From positions 23,453,208-23,517,207 of the forward strand of contig NC_021700.1 in assembly GCF_000247815.1 (NCBI RefSeq): DNA of 64,000 nt. The letters run 5' to 3'. Below are positions 11,759 to 25,337 of the stretch, in pieces (position 1 is the stretch's first letter; each line of letters starts with the position of its first letter). The position numbers were made by a program, and so were the translations under genes. Source of the DNA: Ficedula albicollis. Its lineage: Eukaryota; Chordata; Aves; Passeriformes; Muscicapidae. A model generated the notes under the pieces. It saw only the letters and a program-made list of their open reading frames with translations. It had not been told where the DNA came from and searched no databases.

Positions 11759-14700
11759 GTAAAGGTGCCTGGGAATATGAAGGGAATTGTAAGCCAGTCA
11801 ATAAAGCCTGAAAGAAGAAAGGAATTACAAGCTGGTCAATGAAAGCTTAATCCCTGCATTTTTTTTAACAAGTTATTAAACAGTTGCTTTATAAGCACCT
11901 CTGGGATAATAAAATTGATAAGCAACCAATATAGGTTTATTAAGAGCCAACTGTTTCAGACAATTTTAATTTCCTTCCTTGGTAGTGTAGCTAACCTAGC
12001 AGACTGAAGATGTGTGATAGATTGATGAGGTATGATTTTATTATTTTTTCATGCAGTGGCTGTGTGTGATATTCTTGACTACCTCACACATCACTTACAG
12101 AAAAAGGTGAGGAACTCCACATTAAATCGTTGTAAAATGAACACGCAAGTGGTTGAGAAAATGTCTCTAAGGGTCATTAATGGTTTACTGACTACAGAGA
12201 AGGCATTTCAGATGGGTCCAGTATATCTTCTGGTTTTGTTCTGTATTTTTATCAGATATTTGGCTAGTAGAACACATACAATATGATAAATGGTTATCAA
12301 ACAGACCTCTGAATCCAGTTCTTGCATATAAGAAGTTACAACATGTGAGTAACAAAAGCAAACCTACTATCAGATGGCTCATATTCACTAAACAGGGTTC
12401 TGTGCCTCAACTGGCACAGCTGAGGAAAATTGAGATGGATCTCATATGGGGAAAACGATGGCTGAAAAGCAGTTGCTTTGACAATGTGGAAAGACAGTGC
12501 AAACACAATGAGTTGAAATTCCAAAAGGTGAGCACAACTTGCTATGTTTGCATACTTGTTGGAAGAGGAATAAAAACTTTAGTCAGTCTAGCCAGTGAAA
12601 ACCGGGAGTTTATAGTTGAAGGACAATTACACCTGTAAATAAAGAACGTTGCATGTAAAGGGACATAGCTGTTATTTTTGGTTTAGCACTGATGAGGTAG
12701 ACTACTGCACCCAGCAGCTGTAATAAAGTATAATAAATGCTATGACCTGCAAGAGGATGTTGAAGGGAATGACTGTTTAGTCTCACAGGAAAAAAATGAG
12801 AGCTGTGGGAGACCTCTTAAACAAAGTGAAAATCTTTATAGGGCATATTGTCTTCCATTATGAGAAGGGCAGAAAAAAACCCAGTATTATTTTGGATGGA
12901 GAACAGAACGTAAGAACTGTCTTAGATATGCCATTTTCAGTGGCAGCTGCCTAACCACTGGTGTCGACTATGTGATTTATCCATTTACATATTCTCAATA
13001 ACTCATTTCCTTTTGTTTATTAGAAGGGACAGGTTCTCACATGTCATATAACTGGAAATAGAGAGTCTCAGTGGCAGTAGACGTCTGAGTCAGACTACTT
13101 TTCCAGGCTGAAGTGTTATTGTCATTTCTGATGGCTATTTGGCGTAGCAGTGAATGGAATCTGGGCAGAAAACTCTGTCCAAAAGAACAAAATCTTATTT
13201 CATTATAAACAGGTGATGATAAAATTAATCTAGATTGGTGTTTTGTCTTTCCCATAGAAAAGACATCAGATTTAGCCTCATTTTCAGAAGAAGTCTTGAA
13301 AAATTCCTCTGTACTTAATTCTTCTTGCTTTACCTCTCACACACTAAATAACCCTACCACTAAGAAAACCCCTAAAACACATGCAAATCCCCCCCATTGC
13401 TGTGTAACTGGACTTGATTGGCCAGTTTACCAATGGTCAGATAATCTGAAGGGACTCTTGGTCCTCATGGAAGTTTAGTAGTTAACCAGATTAAAAGTGA
13501 CATTTAATACACAGAAGTTGGCCTAAATTACTTCTTTCTTCTTATACTGGCATCTGTGTGCTGTGCTGGGGCATTCCTCAAGTACAAGGTCCACCTCTCC
13601 AGGCTTAATTTCCACTGAATTTAAAAAGCTTTCTAAAAGTGCACGAAAATTTAGCCTCTTTGTATAATACAGTCTTGGCTTTTAAAAATGGTTGTACCTA
13701 ACTTGTTTTTCTGTTTCAGAGTTGGCTATGGATCATGGCTTTTTTCCCAGTAGCAAATAAAATCACACATATGAGACAAGCAAAATAACTTTCTTTGTTT
13801 GCAATTTTTGTTTCTCACAATAATTATACATAACTGTGTCTAAATCTGCTGTGTCTTACATTATATCATGTTCTTCAGAGAAATAGTGATTAATGCTCTT
13901 TGTAAACTGGGAGAGAATTAAGGGTCTAATGTCTGCATTCATTTTGTGCCTGTTGGTTTGTCTGCCTTCCTCTGGTATTTGGCATATTTTCCTGTATTTC
14001 ATGAGAACAGACAACTAGGCATGTTCCAGTCAGGCCAAGTGTCCATTTAGTTTCATACTCTTTCCAAAGGCAGCTAGTAAACATGCTTAGGGAAAAAAAT
14101 GTAAGAAATGCATGAAGTATATGTAGTAATTCTTTCCCATGGTTAGGGCTCTTAATTAGTGGTTTAGGAGCTTCCTTAGCTGTAAAGGTTGAACACAGGA
14201 TTTGTGTTTTCAATAACTAGCAGTGGTTCTGTCATTTAACAATTTAGTTATTTTTTTGAGTCTATTTGTGCATTTTGTGTGTTTAGTGTCTTGCTGCATT
14301 GATTCCATAATTCAGGTGTACATTGCGAAGAAAAAGCATGTTCTGGTTTATTACAGGTCTATTACAGGTTTATTATAGTAACTAGCCCACTCGATTTTGT
14401 TGTGAGAAATGGATCCTTGTTGACTTTTCCAGGCGTCAGTCATTCTGTCAACGTCTTGTTCACTTCTCCTTGGTGACTTTTCTTTGCTAAAGACTTCACT
14501 TTGGGCTCGGAAGATTTGACAGTCTTTTGATGGAAGAGTCAATATCGCAGCACTGTGAAAGCACCACCATCCAATTGGTGGCCAAAGCACTGAAATTTTT
14601 TCTTTGTTATCAGTAAAAACGAGTGAAGATTTCTTTAATTACCTAAGATTCTATAAATTATGGGTTAGATTAAAAATGTAAATTAAGGAGAAAGCGCGAT

Positions 14701-17700
14701 TGTAGATCTGAAAATGGTAATAATTTCCACAAGTATTATAATACTGAAGTTCCTCTCCTTGTGTGCTGTACGTAGTCACTAACAGTGGCTGCTGTTATTT
14801 GATGAAAGCTATCTCCACAGGCATTTTTTGGTGCCAAAAGCACTTGTATCAACTGCTTTTTGTGCTTTCTCCCTTTATTTTTATTTAAAAATTTGAGAAT
14901 AATGGAGGCAATCTTATTATAACATCTTACTTGGTTTGAAAAGCATGTTGACAAACAGGTGGCGAGTCTGAGATACAAATTCAGTTAGATAGATTTCATT
15001 TAAATAGGAGTAAAATTACTCTAAAATTAAGGAAACCCCAAACACTTGGTTTTCATTCCAAAGAAAAGAATCCATTTACCTGATAATGAACTGGTTCTGA
15101 ACAGTGATTAGTCTGTTGAGCCTGTAAAAGAACTCTTTCCATGTGTCCAGTTGTGCCTCTTATTTTCCCTGTTGGCCAGCGTAAGGGTCTGTCTGTGGTT
15201 TATCAAATGCCCTGTTACTCCCTGTCCAGCAGTGCTGCACCTTCATGGCCTTGCAAGAAGGAGTGAGTGTATTTGTCATACAGTGGCGGAAAGGTCACTG
15301 TGGGTGTTTGTTGTGGCAACTTTGATTCCTGCACTGGCAGGAGGGTTACAGAACAGGGAGATGTGGGAACAGCTGGACATTTCAGCCCTGCTGGATGTGA
15401 GCATGTTGAGCATGAGGTGGTGTGTGCTGGGAGCAGATTCAGCAGAGAGGCTGTGGGAACATGGTGGTGAAGTGTCTGAGTCCTCTTTAGTTTGTCAGTT
15501 CTGGTTTAGGAGGAGACCGCATAATTCTGTGGTCTTAGGAGATAAGGAGTGTGCATAGCATGGAAACCTTCCCACCAGTGTAATTTGTGCAGTCTTGATG
15601 CAAGGCATTGTCCTGGGTTTCTTCGCTGGGATCTGTAGGTACCTCTTTCTCTATGTAATTTTTTTGATTGATTTCAACCACCAACAGAAAGGCAGACTTC
15701 TCAAAGCTTGACCAACTATGAAGCACAAATCTGACAACAGTAAGCTTCATTAGTGGCAGAGCTCATGGATCTGCTTGCTTTAATTAGTTTTCCATAGCTG
15801 AGGAAATCTTTGCTGTAGAAGGAAGGGTTTCAGATACAAGTTTTCTATTAGCAGACAAACACTATAAGTGTTAACTAAAATAATTCACACTTCTCTCCTC
15901 TAAAATTTGATGAAATAGCTCTCTTTGTTTTGTGTGATTCCTTCATATATTGTATTAGGAGCCTTAGTGGTGAGAAGGATTGGAGAGATGACTCATCTGT
16001 CTTTGCTAGGTCGCGTGAAAGATACATGTGTATTGTGCACTTTGCAACTCCAGGCTAGAAGTCCCAAGTTTGTGCTGACACTGTGATGGTCTGTAATGTG
16101 TAAACCTGGAGCTGCGTACCTTGAATTCTGGGGAAGTACTGCTGGAATGCAGAATAGGCCAGGCTGGCAGGCGAAAGGTGGGACAAATACATGGCCTGCT
16201 GTGAAAAACTAAACTTAAAGTCAAGGAAAAATGTTCTATGGGTCTTTCCTCTGCACATTTATTAATATTGTTTTGAGTCACAGTCAAAAGCAAATGACGA
16301 GTTTTGGCAGGTGTGCTAAGGCTTTCTAGCCCCGTGGTCATAAATGATGAGCTAAAATGTGGGGCATTTTTTAGTAAATAGCTTGTACTATTATATAATA
16401 ATTCACAATGTGTTCAAGTTAGAGTATTACAATCCACTGACTCTTCTCTATTTTAAATTGTAACATGTCCTTTTCCTTTGGAAACAGAAAACTTTGACTG
16501 ACAAGGCTTGTAAGCTTTGAATTTAGTATAATATTTAACTTTTTTTTGTCTTTCAAAATTAAAGCATTTGCTAGTAACCAGTAATAGCCTAAAGTTACTT
16601 ACACATAAGCAGGAGCAATTGAATTAAAGCAGTATTTAGCACTTTTAAAAGTTTACTCATCATATATAACATTTTTGTTGTTGCTTTAGAGGCTGGGTTA
16701 TTTTTGTGTAGCCGAGTAATTTCATATTATAATTTTATACTTGCTTTGCTGTTGATAAATGCCAGTGGTTTGGGTGGGGGGATCTTTGTAGCCTTGTTTC
16801 TAGGCGTTGTTCCAAAGTACACAGCTAAAGTACTTCATAGATTTTGTTTAGAGCAGGGCCTTTAATGGAAAGATCATTGCTGAGTCTTTTTGATGCGATT
16901 TTGCAAATACCTGATGCTTGTTCTTTCCTACAATCTCAACATGACATTTCAACAGTGAAGTTGGCTGTTAAAAATACTTTCGTTGTCCTGCATACTCTGC
17001 TTTGAAGAGGATTAGAGAACCTGTCAATTTTTTTCTGAACGTGTGATGCTTTTGGAGAAATCTGGTAATGAGAGAAAGACCGAGAGTACATGAGAACTAA
17101 TTGTGGAGAGGGCAATAAGGTATCATCTTGCTGCAATAAATGTGGAGAGCTTCCTTTGGAGTGTTTGGGTAGGGTTGTACCCTGATCTGCTCCTCAGTCC
17201 CCACGACTGAAATTTATGATGCGTGGTAGATGCCTTTAGGCAGAGAATGAACAGTGAGCTTTTCATTAATGTGTAACAGAGAGACTGGTGGGAATGCTGT
17301 TCCATGCTGTGGAGAGCTTGTAGTGAATTCCTTCAATGTTAAGCAAGCTAAAAATAATTCTCTAGAAAATGTATGCTTTAGCTAAGCCCTTTGTTTTCTG
17401 AACATACGTTAAAACAGAGATTAAAACTATGTAGTGAAAGTAAAAAGAACAACACATATGCTCCCGCTCTTTATCGTAGTCTTGAAATTGTTAAGCTGTT
17501 GAATACGTTCAAGTAAAGATTTAAAAGAGCAGTAGTGTTTGTATAGCAGTGGGGAATGTGTCTGTGTGCAATCTAAAGATTGTGTTAGAAAACTGTTTAT
17601 AAGCTCTTTGTATCTGTGCAACTATTTTTATGTCCCCTTTCTTTATATTGATTCTGTGAGGGGATGAGCTGGCCCATTCGTCTGCAAGTAGGTGACTTGC

Positions 17701-20387
17701 TGAATCCGGTGACTCCTGATGGACAGAGCAAAGGAAGACTTGCATGCTGCATAAAACCAGTTTCCTTTGCTGCTGTTTGGAGGCATAAAGTTTCCAGAAA
17801 TTTTAGTTTCCACAGGAAAGGGAACAAAGATAATTGATACAGCCCTTTAAAAACTGTGGTGGAATGAGTTGTGGAGGATGAGCCACTGGAGTGGAGAGAA
17901 AGAGAAGAGCTGCTGAAAGGAGCACAGATACTGTAGCTGAGGGGCCAAACACATCTGAAGGAGGATGGTTGAGAGCAGAATGAAAGTTTCTAAAAAGGAA
18001 GCAGTGCTTGCGTGTGAGGTATCTTGTCTGCACATTAGCTGCTTGATTTGGCACCAGGTACATTCAGGTATGGGAGAGCCACAGGCAACATATCTGCATA
18101 GTCTATAATATTTCTGTGAAAATATAATGCGTTTGTATTCTTTCTAAAGTAAATTTTTAAAATGTAGATCAGTCTCTTTGCCTCAGAGAACAAAGATGTT
18201 AAAATGCTGGAGGAAATTGCATAGGTGTGTTTCAGGCTCTGCATCTCCTTGAGGAGTAAATGATCCATGACAAGGATGTTGAGGGGAATAAACCTTTTCC
18301 CCATGATCTCACACTTTACTGGTTTGGAAGGGAAGCCAGAACTGTAACCCTTTCCTGAAAAAAACCATTGCATTATTGTTTTGCAGAGAAGAAAAAGAGA
18401 AAGAATCACTTGAGTATTAAGATGCTGTTCTGCTCCACACCTGTGTGGTAAACAAAACATTAGGGGCCTTGGGTGTGGAGGTGTGTCTCTGTCCTTGCTT
18501 TGAGGTGGTTCAAATTGTTGCACCTCTCCTGACCAGAGGGGCTGGAGCTGGCTGGTTGTCAGCATTTGGCCACTCTCTCTGTTCCTGGGAACTCAGCCCT
18601 TTTTGTGTGTGGGGAAAGGGATGTTGACCTTGAACACATTACTAGCTCTGAAGGAGAACAGAGTGGAGGTATAATCTCCCTTGCAGACACTATTCTTATG
18701 GCCTTAAACACTGAACAGTGGCAAACTTCTCTGTGGATGTCATTTTGATTTAAACATTTGCTTTTTTATTTGTGCTGGGGGGGATGTGAGACAGGAAATT
18801 GCTGCAAGCTGACCTAGTATCACAAATTTAACCTGGTATGTGTCTCCATGAAAGGATATGCATTAGCTTACTGTTATTAAACCACTTTTACTTTGCTAGC
18901 CTAGTTTCCCAGGGCAAAGTATACTTTTGAAATCACTGTGACAGCCTGTTGTGGTTGATTTTGGTGGCTGCAATATGGTTTGTATAATTTAGGAAGAAAT
19001 AAAATAGAAATAATTATGTGTGAAGTTAAACTGCCATAACATATAAAATGAAGTGTATGCACATCAGAACATCTCAGCTGGATGGATTTTCATGGTGTTA
19101 GGTATGTGAATAGAGTTGCTGTAACTCACCTAGCTGAGAGTCTGGCAAACAGAAATCCTTAAGTTTGTTTTTTTTTTGTGTAATACTAAGAAATAAAAAA
19201 AGATGCATTTATCAGAAAAACTCTTCCTTAAAATTCAAGCAGGAAACAGGTACAAACACCATTGACATTGCGTTGAACCAGGAAAATATTCTTAATTTAC
19301 AGATATTATTTTGACTGAATACAACAATTTGTTTTGTAAAAGGCAGTAGAAATACTTAATTTAAAAACTGGAACAATGTAAGCATATTACTTACCCAAAA
19401 CACTTCAATGAAGGAAGTATGTCCTTACTTCTTTCCTAGGAATTTATGCTTTACTTCAAGTAGTAGCATTTTACACAACCTATGTATACAATAAGCAATA
19501 TAAACTGTAAGATACTGAAAGGGTTTGTTTATCCTTGCTCATGATGAGTGTCTTTTGTCTCTGTACTGCAAACAGCCTCATTACTAAAGAGTTGTGTTCT
19601 TATATATGAAAAAACACTAGTAGCAATTTCATGTTTTCTTACTCTCGGGCAATAGCTCTAAGTATCTGTTCTTACTATTTATCATTTATGTTGATTGTGG
19701 CTTAAATGCCATACTTGACTGTGCATAAATATGACAAGGAAGATGCCATGAAAACTTTTTTGTTTGTTTTGTAGGAATATTAAAAATTCCTTTTGGATCC
19801 ATGGTTGGCCTCACAACCTTCCTGCACAAATCTCAAAGTTGTTCCATTTTTCTGCTGGAAGTGTTAAGCATGATGATCATCTTATGCTGAGTTTTATAAC
19901 AAAGACTTTTGTTTTATAATCTGTACAAAAGCATTCCATTTGTTTTATACAGATACTCATGAAATGGGCCACCACATCTTTCCTTCCCATTCTATTTTTT
20001 AAAAAATAATTTTCTAAATGCTAAATAACTTTACGTAATTTCTACTTTAGATAATCTCTGCCACAAATTGAAAAATACTAGTCCAAAGTTAAAGTTCAAA
20101 AGAATTTTTGAACAAGGTTGTCTTTTCATACAAATAGAAAGGTGGAAGTAGCCTATCCATCTAGGACAAGATTCCCGAAGAAATTGATGTTTTCCATACA
20201 GCTGCAAGGAAAAATAAACAGAATTTTTGTCTATGACCAGACTGTTGGTATGGAGATGAGTTGCTGGGCCACAGGGTCTTTAGTACTTCAGAAAAGATTT
20301 TACCTCTCTGAAAGGAATTTTTGCATTTGTATCCAAGCAGTTCATTGCTATTAAGAAGCTCTTTAAGTCTTGTGCACATACTGTTGG
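11759..20387. other. Unique sequence without recognisable genes
   Basis: About 8.6 kb with no retroposon end and no long tandem repeat. The longest frames (15151-15558 +, 135 residues; 18035-18565 -, 176 residues) show no recognisable domain, signal or conserved motif. They also lack flanking splice signals that would make them exons. The block reads as intron or intergenic DNA. Confidence 0.5.
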
Positions 20388-20455
20388 ATCACAGAATAAC
20401 AGGTCTGAAGACCCAGAATATCTTCCAGGATCATCATCAGACAGCACCTATTGGG
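20388..20455 (-). mobile_element. Possible short CR1 3'-end fragment, antisense
   Basis: The string GGATCACAGAATAACAGGTCTGAAGAC, followed by ATCTTCCAGGATCATCATC, is similar to the antisense 3' end of avian CR1 (normally AATCACAGAATAACCAGGTTGGAAGA then CAAGATCATC). Only about 65 bases match and the similarity is loose. An old decayed copy or chance are both possible. Confidence 0.35.
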
Positions 20456-21800
20456 CTGCTCATTGTTTTCACTCTTCAGCGGTTTATTGTCTTGGCAATT
20501 TGCTCCTTTGAATGTGAGCAGACATTAAACAAAACTGAAAAATTCTCACTAAGCAGGACTTCGCCTTTCAGGCAGTTTGTGGTGCTTCAGTGTAGTCTTT
20601 GGCTAAAAAAGGCACACTAGAGTAGGAGTCTTCTTGGTTGTTAGTGATTTAATTGTTCAATGATAGGTAGTTAATACTATTAGTTAATTAAAGCTTTAAA
20701 TGAACTAAAATTAAATAAAAAGAATTTTGGCTGCAATGCTATGATAAACTTGAAAATTTTAAGTACTTTTTTTAACAAGAACCTGTGTTTGATGAACCTG
20801 CTTTTTGTAGCCTAATTTTATTATTTTAAATAAATATAATTTTACAAAGGCCCCACAGAGCTGCTGATTTTGAAGTTGCAGAAGGAGAAGGTTTCTATTT
20901 TCCTTGTCCAGCAATAGCAGCTGCCTCTGAATTTCATTCTTGCTAGCTGGTAATTGTAGGCAATAAATTGTAACAAGCCAAATGTGATATGCATCTTCAT
21001 ATTACTTAAAGTATGAAAAAAAACCTCAGGCACAATTAAAGGGTGTATGAGACTATATCCATGGCCACTTAGGTTCTTTAATTCTGGTCCACTTTAATGG
21101 ACCTTTAATATTGTCAGAAGGAATGATTGAGGAATCCGAAGTGTTCAGGAAGAACCTTCCCTATATAAATATTAATATAAATATAAATATTTTTGGACTT
21201 TGACTGTAATGTGATCACAGAAACATTGAGGGTTATTTAGAAAGACGATAATGTTGGTGATTAGAGAAAATGAAGTAGCATTTAGTTAATTAATCTTTGA
21301 TTCTACTCATTAAAAAATACTTGTTTCAGGAGCAGGATGCTCCTGATTGAGGCTGTGGGAAGCTATTATATTAGGCACAAAGATTTGAAGCCATTATATT
21401 AGCCATAAAGCTTAATATCAAAGTGTGATGTCATCTCATTCAAAACTACTTGTCTTTCATTAGGCTGTAAAAGTTTAAAAAACCGAGATTAAACCCTCTT
21501 TTTAGACATACAGCCTTTTAAAAGAACATATGTTGCAGGTAACTATATGTGTACTATATATAACTATATATATGTGTGTACTATATGTAACCTGCTGTAG
21601 AAGATATTAATTCACATAAATATCTGAGAGAAATGTTACAAATGCCTGGAATATACACTTAGAAATTAACAGTATTTCATGTCTGTGGCTCTTTTTGAAG
21701 TTCCGTTGAATTTTGAGTTAAACAAACTGTTCATCAATGTGCTTACAACTAGTCTCTCTCTAAAAGCACTTTTAGCATCTGAAGTATTTTTAACAGGAAT
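20456..21800. other. AT-rich unique sequence
   Basis: The block is very AT-rich, especially 20640-20860 and 21160-21200 (alternating TAAATA tracts). It includes an imperfect AT-rich palindrome at 21535-21595. No gene or mobile-element end is seen apart from the flanking CR1 copies. Confidence 0.5.
21535..21595. repeat. Imperfect AT-rich palindrome with GCAGGT/ACCTGC arms
   Basis: GCAGGT at 21535-21540 is mirrored by ACCTGC at 21590-21595. The interior is alternating TA-rich sequence that is nearly self-complementary (ACTATATATAACTATATATA in the middle). The whole could extrude as a cruciform. No function can be read from the sequence. Confidence 0.6.
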
Positions 21801-22105
21801 ACCATAGAATGATTTGAGTTGATTTAAAAATCATCTATTTTTAACCCCCCTGCCATGGTCTGGGACACTTTCCACTAGGTCATGTTGCTGAAAGCACCAT
21901 CCCTGAACACTCAGGAATGGGACATTCACAACCTCTCTGACTGTTCCAGTACCTCACCATCATCATAGGAAAGAATTTCTGACATCTAATCTAAACTTCT
22001 CTTTTAGTTTAAAACCATTCCCCTTGTCCTATCACTGTATGCCTATGTAAAAATCACTCTCCCTATTTTTCATAAGCCCCTTGTAAGTGCTGAAATACTC
22101 AAATA
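21801..22105 (-). mobile_element. CR1 LINE 3' fragment (antisense)
   Basis: The + strand begins ACCATAGAATGATTTGAG and continues with the usual antisense CR1 3'-region order: a block near CCCCCCTGCCATGGTC, then GACACTTTCCACTAGG, then ACATTCACAACCTCTCTG, then CCCCTTGTCCTATCACTGT. This matches the complement of the CR1 3' UTR, so the element lies on the minus strand. It is truncated at its 5' side near 22105, as is typical for CR1. Many substitutions indicate an old copy. No coding part is retained. Confidence 0.9.
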
Positions 22106-22461
22106 TACTGCAAATATAGAGTATTCAGAAGAAAAAGAAAGGACAGATACTGTTAAATGACTGAATTTTTTAAAGTAGTGTTTCCTCTAGATGGCTTGCA
22201 ATTTTGGAAGCTTGAACACTGCACCTGGATGGAGAATCTTGAATAGCCTTATCTGGATGAACTTTGTTTGCAGAAAATGGGAAGAAGTTCCAGAAACTTG
22301 GCAGTGTTTATTCTTGCATATTGGTATCCTTTCTGGGCATTCAGTGTTTGTGAAGGCTATCCTGCCTATAACTTGTAAAAACACGTAGTTCCTGTTAGTG
22401 AAAACTGTCTTCCTCTTACATGCAGCTTGTGTTTCCAATGTCCATCCTCAGTCCTTATCCT
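22106..22461. other. Spacer between two CR1 copies in opposite orientation
   Basis: About 350 bp lie between a minus-strand and a plus-strand CR1. The segment has short frames on both strands (22191-22388 + and 22187-22438 -) with no recognisable motif. It is probably the unique DNA into which both elements landed. Confidence 0.45.
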
Positions 22462-22881
22462 TCAGTGGAGGCCATGAAAATGTTGATGAGCCTGAAATAT
22501 CTTGCCTACGAGGAGCTGGGCCTTTTTAGCCTAGAGAAGACTGAGAGGAAATCTCCTCAGTGCATATAAATATCTCAAGTTGGGTCCCAGGGGGATGGTT
22601 CCAGACTTTCCAGTGGTGCCCAGATACTGCACAGGGACTAATGGCAATAAACACAAGAAGTTCCAGCTCAATATGAGGAAGGTCTTCTTTATATTGAGGG
22701 TGGCTGAATACTGAACAGGTTGCCCAGGAAGACCATGGAGTCTCTCTTTCTGGAGACATTGAAAACCCACGCATTCCTGTGTCACATACTCTAGGTGGCC
22801 CTACTTTGGCAAGGAGGGTTGGACAAGATGATCTCCAGAGGTGCCTTCCATCTATAACTGTTTTGTGATTCTCTGGTTTTA
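22462..22881 (+). mobile_element. CR1 LINE 3' fragment (sense)
   Basis: The order of blocks is that of a sense CR1 3' end: GAGGCCATGAAAATG, then GAGGAGCTGGGCCTTTTTAGCCT, then AGTTCCAGCTCAATATGAGGAAG, then GGTTGGACAAGATGATCTCCAGAGG, ending near TTTTGTGATTCTCTGG. The terminal octamer of CR1 (ATTCTRTG-like) is present in degraded form. About 420 bp are kept, 5'-truncated, covering the end of the ORF2 region and the 3' UTR. No open frame is retained. Confidence 0.92.
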
Positions 22882-25097
22882 GTGAATGCATCATTATATG
22901 TAAACCAAGAGTTTTGTCATGTGATGCGTTTAGTTTCTGTTGTGCTTCTAGATTAGCCTCTATAACAACCTGCTTCTAACTTACAAATAAAAAAATGAAA
23001 TTTATTAATGCCAACTCTCTGAGAGATGTTGGTAACCTTGTTTCATAATTTGGATGATGAAAAGAGCTTTTAGGATCTTAATGGTGGGTGTCCTGGCAAT
23101 TAAAAAGATGCTTAATATTCTTTGAGACTTCATATTATTTAAGATTCTGTATAGAATAGCAGTTCTGTCTGATTTCTAGTGGCCAAGAAGACCCCCATCT
23201 TTGAGAGCTATCATTTCCTATTTCTTTAAATAATTGGAAGAAAACCTGCTGTAAATTTGTGATCTATTTCAGAAAGCCTGGGATAAGGCTTTTTAATGTA
23301 AGTAGATTCCATGTTTTGCACACTTTGACATTTGGGTGACATGTTAATGGAAGACATTTTGAGTTTCAAAGAAAGGGAAGATGCCATTTTGCACAAGCAA
23401 ACAATTTTTCAAAGTCAAAGTCAAAAAAAGAGAAAATTTGAATAACTAGCCTTGCTGTTGCTCAGTTTACTTACTGCTGTAATAGGAGTGAATGTGGTGT
23501 TGAGCATTTGGCAAATTCCTCAGTATATGTGATAGAATAGCATGTCCTTCTGTGTTGAGTACCTGTCATCTTGTGTAGATACAAAAAGGGGAATTGTTTC
23601 AGCTTTGCATGTCAGTGCTCCTTTGATACAAATTCTCCATTGATTTTTTTTCATTGTTATTCAGGTATTGGTACGGAGTAAAATTAAGTTTCAAACCACT
23701 GTCTTCCCTTCTGTAAAGTAAAAACAAAATTTTTTCTTGGTTCCCATTTCATTTTATTTCCTCAATTTGCTCTTTATTTGCTTTGTGCTCATCTCTTCTT
23801 ACTTCATAGGAGTCATTAAAGAGCTGCTGTGATTTTTTAAGAAGGGACTTTAATAGGAATTTACTTTCTGTCTCAGGATGTTAAAATCAATTTGGTGGCT
23901 GCATGTTGTGGTGCTCTTCCTCCCTCCCCCACTGATGGAAACATGAGTGGTTTAATCTAGCCCCAAATTGCTGTATGGAAACCCTTTGCTCTTAAGTCAA
24001 AAAACTCAGTGCAAGTCTGTGAATCGTTTTATGAAAATACTGGATCAAGTTTCAAGCTTCGAGTCCCTGCTGATACATTAAATTCTTCATGGTATTGGCA
24101 GGGAAGAAGCAGGGGACCTTTCTTTAGCTAGATAAATAGGAGAAGTGTCAACTCCAGATGCCTGAGGGAGAGACTCCAGACAAGCTTTTAGTACAATTAC
24201 AGAAGGACAAAGTGGAAGAGACCCGTGGGACTCGTATGTGTATTGAATTTCATTTAGCTGTTTGGTCACTGGAAAAAAGTCCTATAGCAGTCTTTAAAAT
24301 AGATATGCTTGTAGCCTTTTGTGTATAAATATGGGGATGTGGTGCTTTTTTGGGTTTTGGGTTGTTTTTTTTTTCATGTGCATGTATATGTATTCTGTAG
24401 TATTAGGAAATGCTGTTGGCAGAGGGTACTCAAGCTAAAATAATACAAGTACCTCTCATTCAGTGCCCACAGCAAATGAAAGAGTCAAAACTCTTCCTTG
24501 GGACATTTCCCAACAGCTGAAGTAAGTGGATTTGCATGGGACTGAAGCATAACTCAGCAGCATGGATGAAAGTTTTGGTGTTGACGGGTTGTATGTGTAG
24601 CAGGGAATTTTATTTGTTCACCTGATACTTTCTGTAGACATTTAATGACTTGTCTGATATTCACTTGCCTCAGAAAGTCTTCAGTGATTCTTTACATAAG
24701 GACATTTAAAACCATAGAATGAAGCTCAAAATTGTTATTGTTTGCAGTTTGTTGATGGGCAGAGCAATCATATCTGCATAACCTGCCCACTTTTTCTGTT
24801 TACATAGGGATATTTGTTGTATTTTAATCTTTAGCAAGCCATATTGCTTATCGTTTTAATATTGTAGTGTCTTGAATTCACATTTGTTAGGGACATTTCT
24901 TTGAAAGCACAATGCTGTCTGATCACATGCTCTGCATTATAGATCTTGCCTTTCTGATACTCTCTAAGTTACATAATGAAAATGAAAATTTATAATTATA
25001 ATATGCAGTGCATCCTCTTCATGCCTTCAAATAGAATTGATTACTGTATGCATCTTGAATGGCTGTCCTAATTAAGTAGTGTCTGCAATTGTGTTGA
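22882..25097. other. Unique sequence without recognisable genes
   Basis: Ordinary AT-rich sequence with T runs (for example 24364-24375). I see no splice-bounded frame, no RNA-like fold and no retroposon end in these 2.2 kb. Confidence 0.5.
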
Positions 25098-25337
25098 GCA
25101 GAATAATTTTAGAATCCATCACTGTCCTTTTCTATAGAAGACAGACTTTCATTTTCCTATCTGAATAGCTTTTTTTTTTTTTTACATAAATCTTCACTTG
25201 TTTTGGCAAATATAAGGAAGAGTTGCTATCTAGTCTTCCTTTCTGTGCTTACCCACATTTTCTAAGAATCAAAAGAAAATACACCGTATCACTTAAATCT
25301 GATATCTGAATAGCTTTTTTTTTTTTTTTACATAAAT
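25098..25337. repeat. Dispersed duplicate (204 bp) plus extra 35-bp seed copy
   Basis: 25098-25301 (GCAGAATAATTTTAG... to ...CACTTAAATCTG) recurs almost exactly at 26446-26650, 1.35 kb downstream; the visible difference is one T in the poly-T run. Directly after it, 25303-25337 repeats only the short seed TATCTGAATAGC, T15, ACATAAAT, and then unique sequence resumes. The poly-T seed therefore sits at a duplication junction here. Confidence 0.93.

Noticed and set aside
15151..15558. 135-residue + strand frame with a hydrophobic Cys/Leu-rich start
   Set aside because: No domain, no splice signals fitting a gene and no related frame nearby. It is consistent with chance in a slightly GC-richer patch.
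18035..18565. 176-residue minus frame
   Set aside because: Irregular composition, no recognisable motif and no exon boundaries. Treated as chance.
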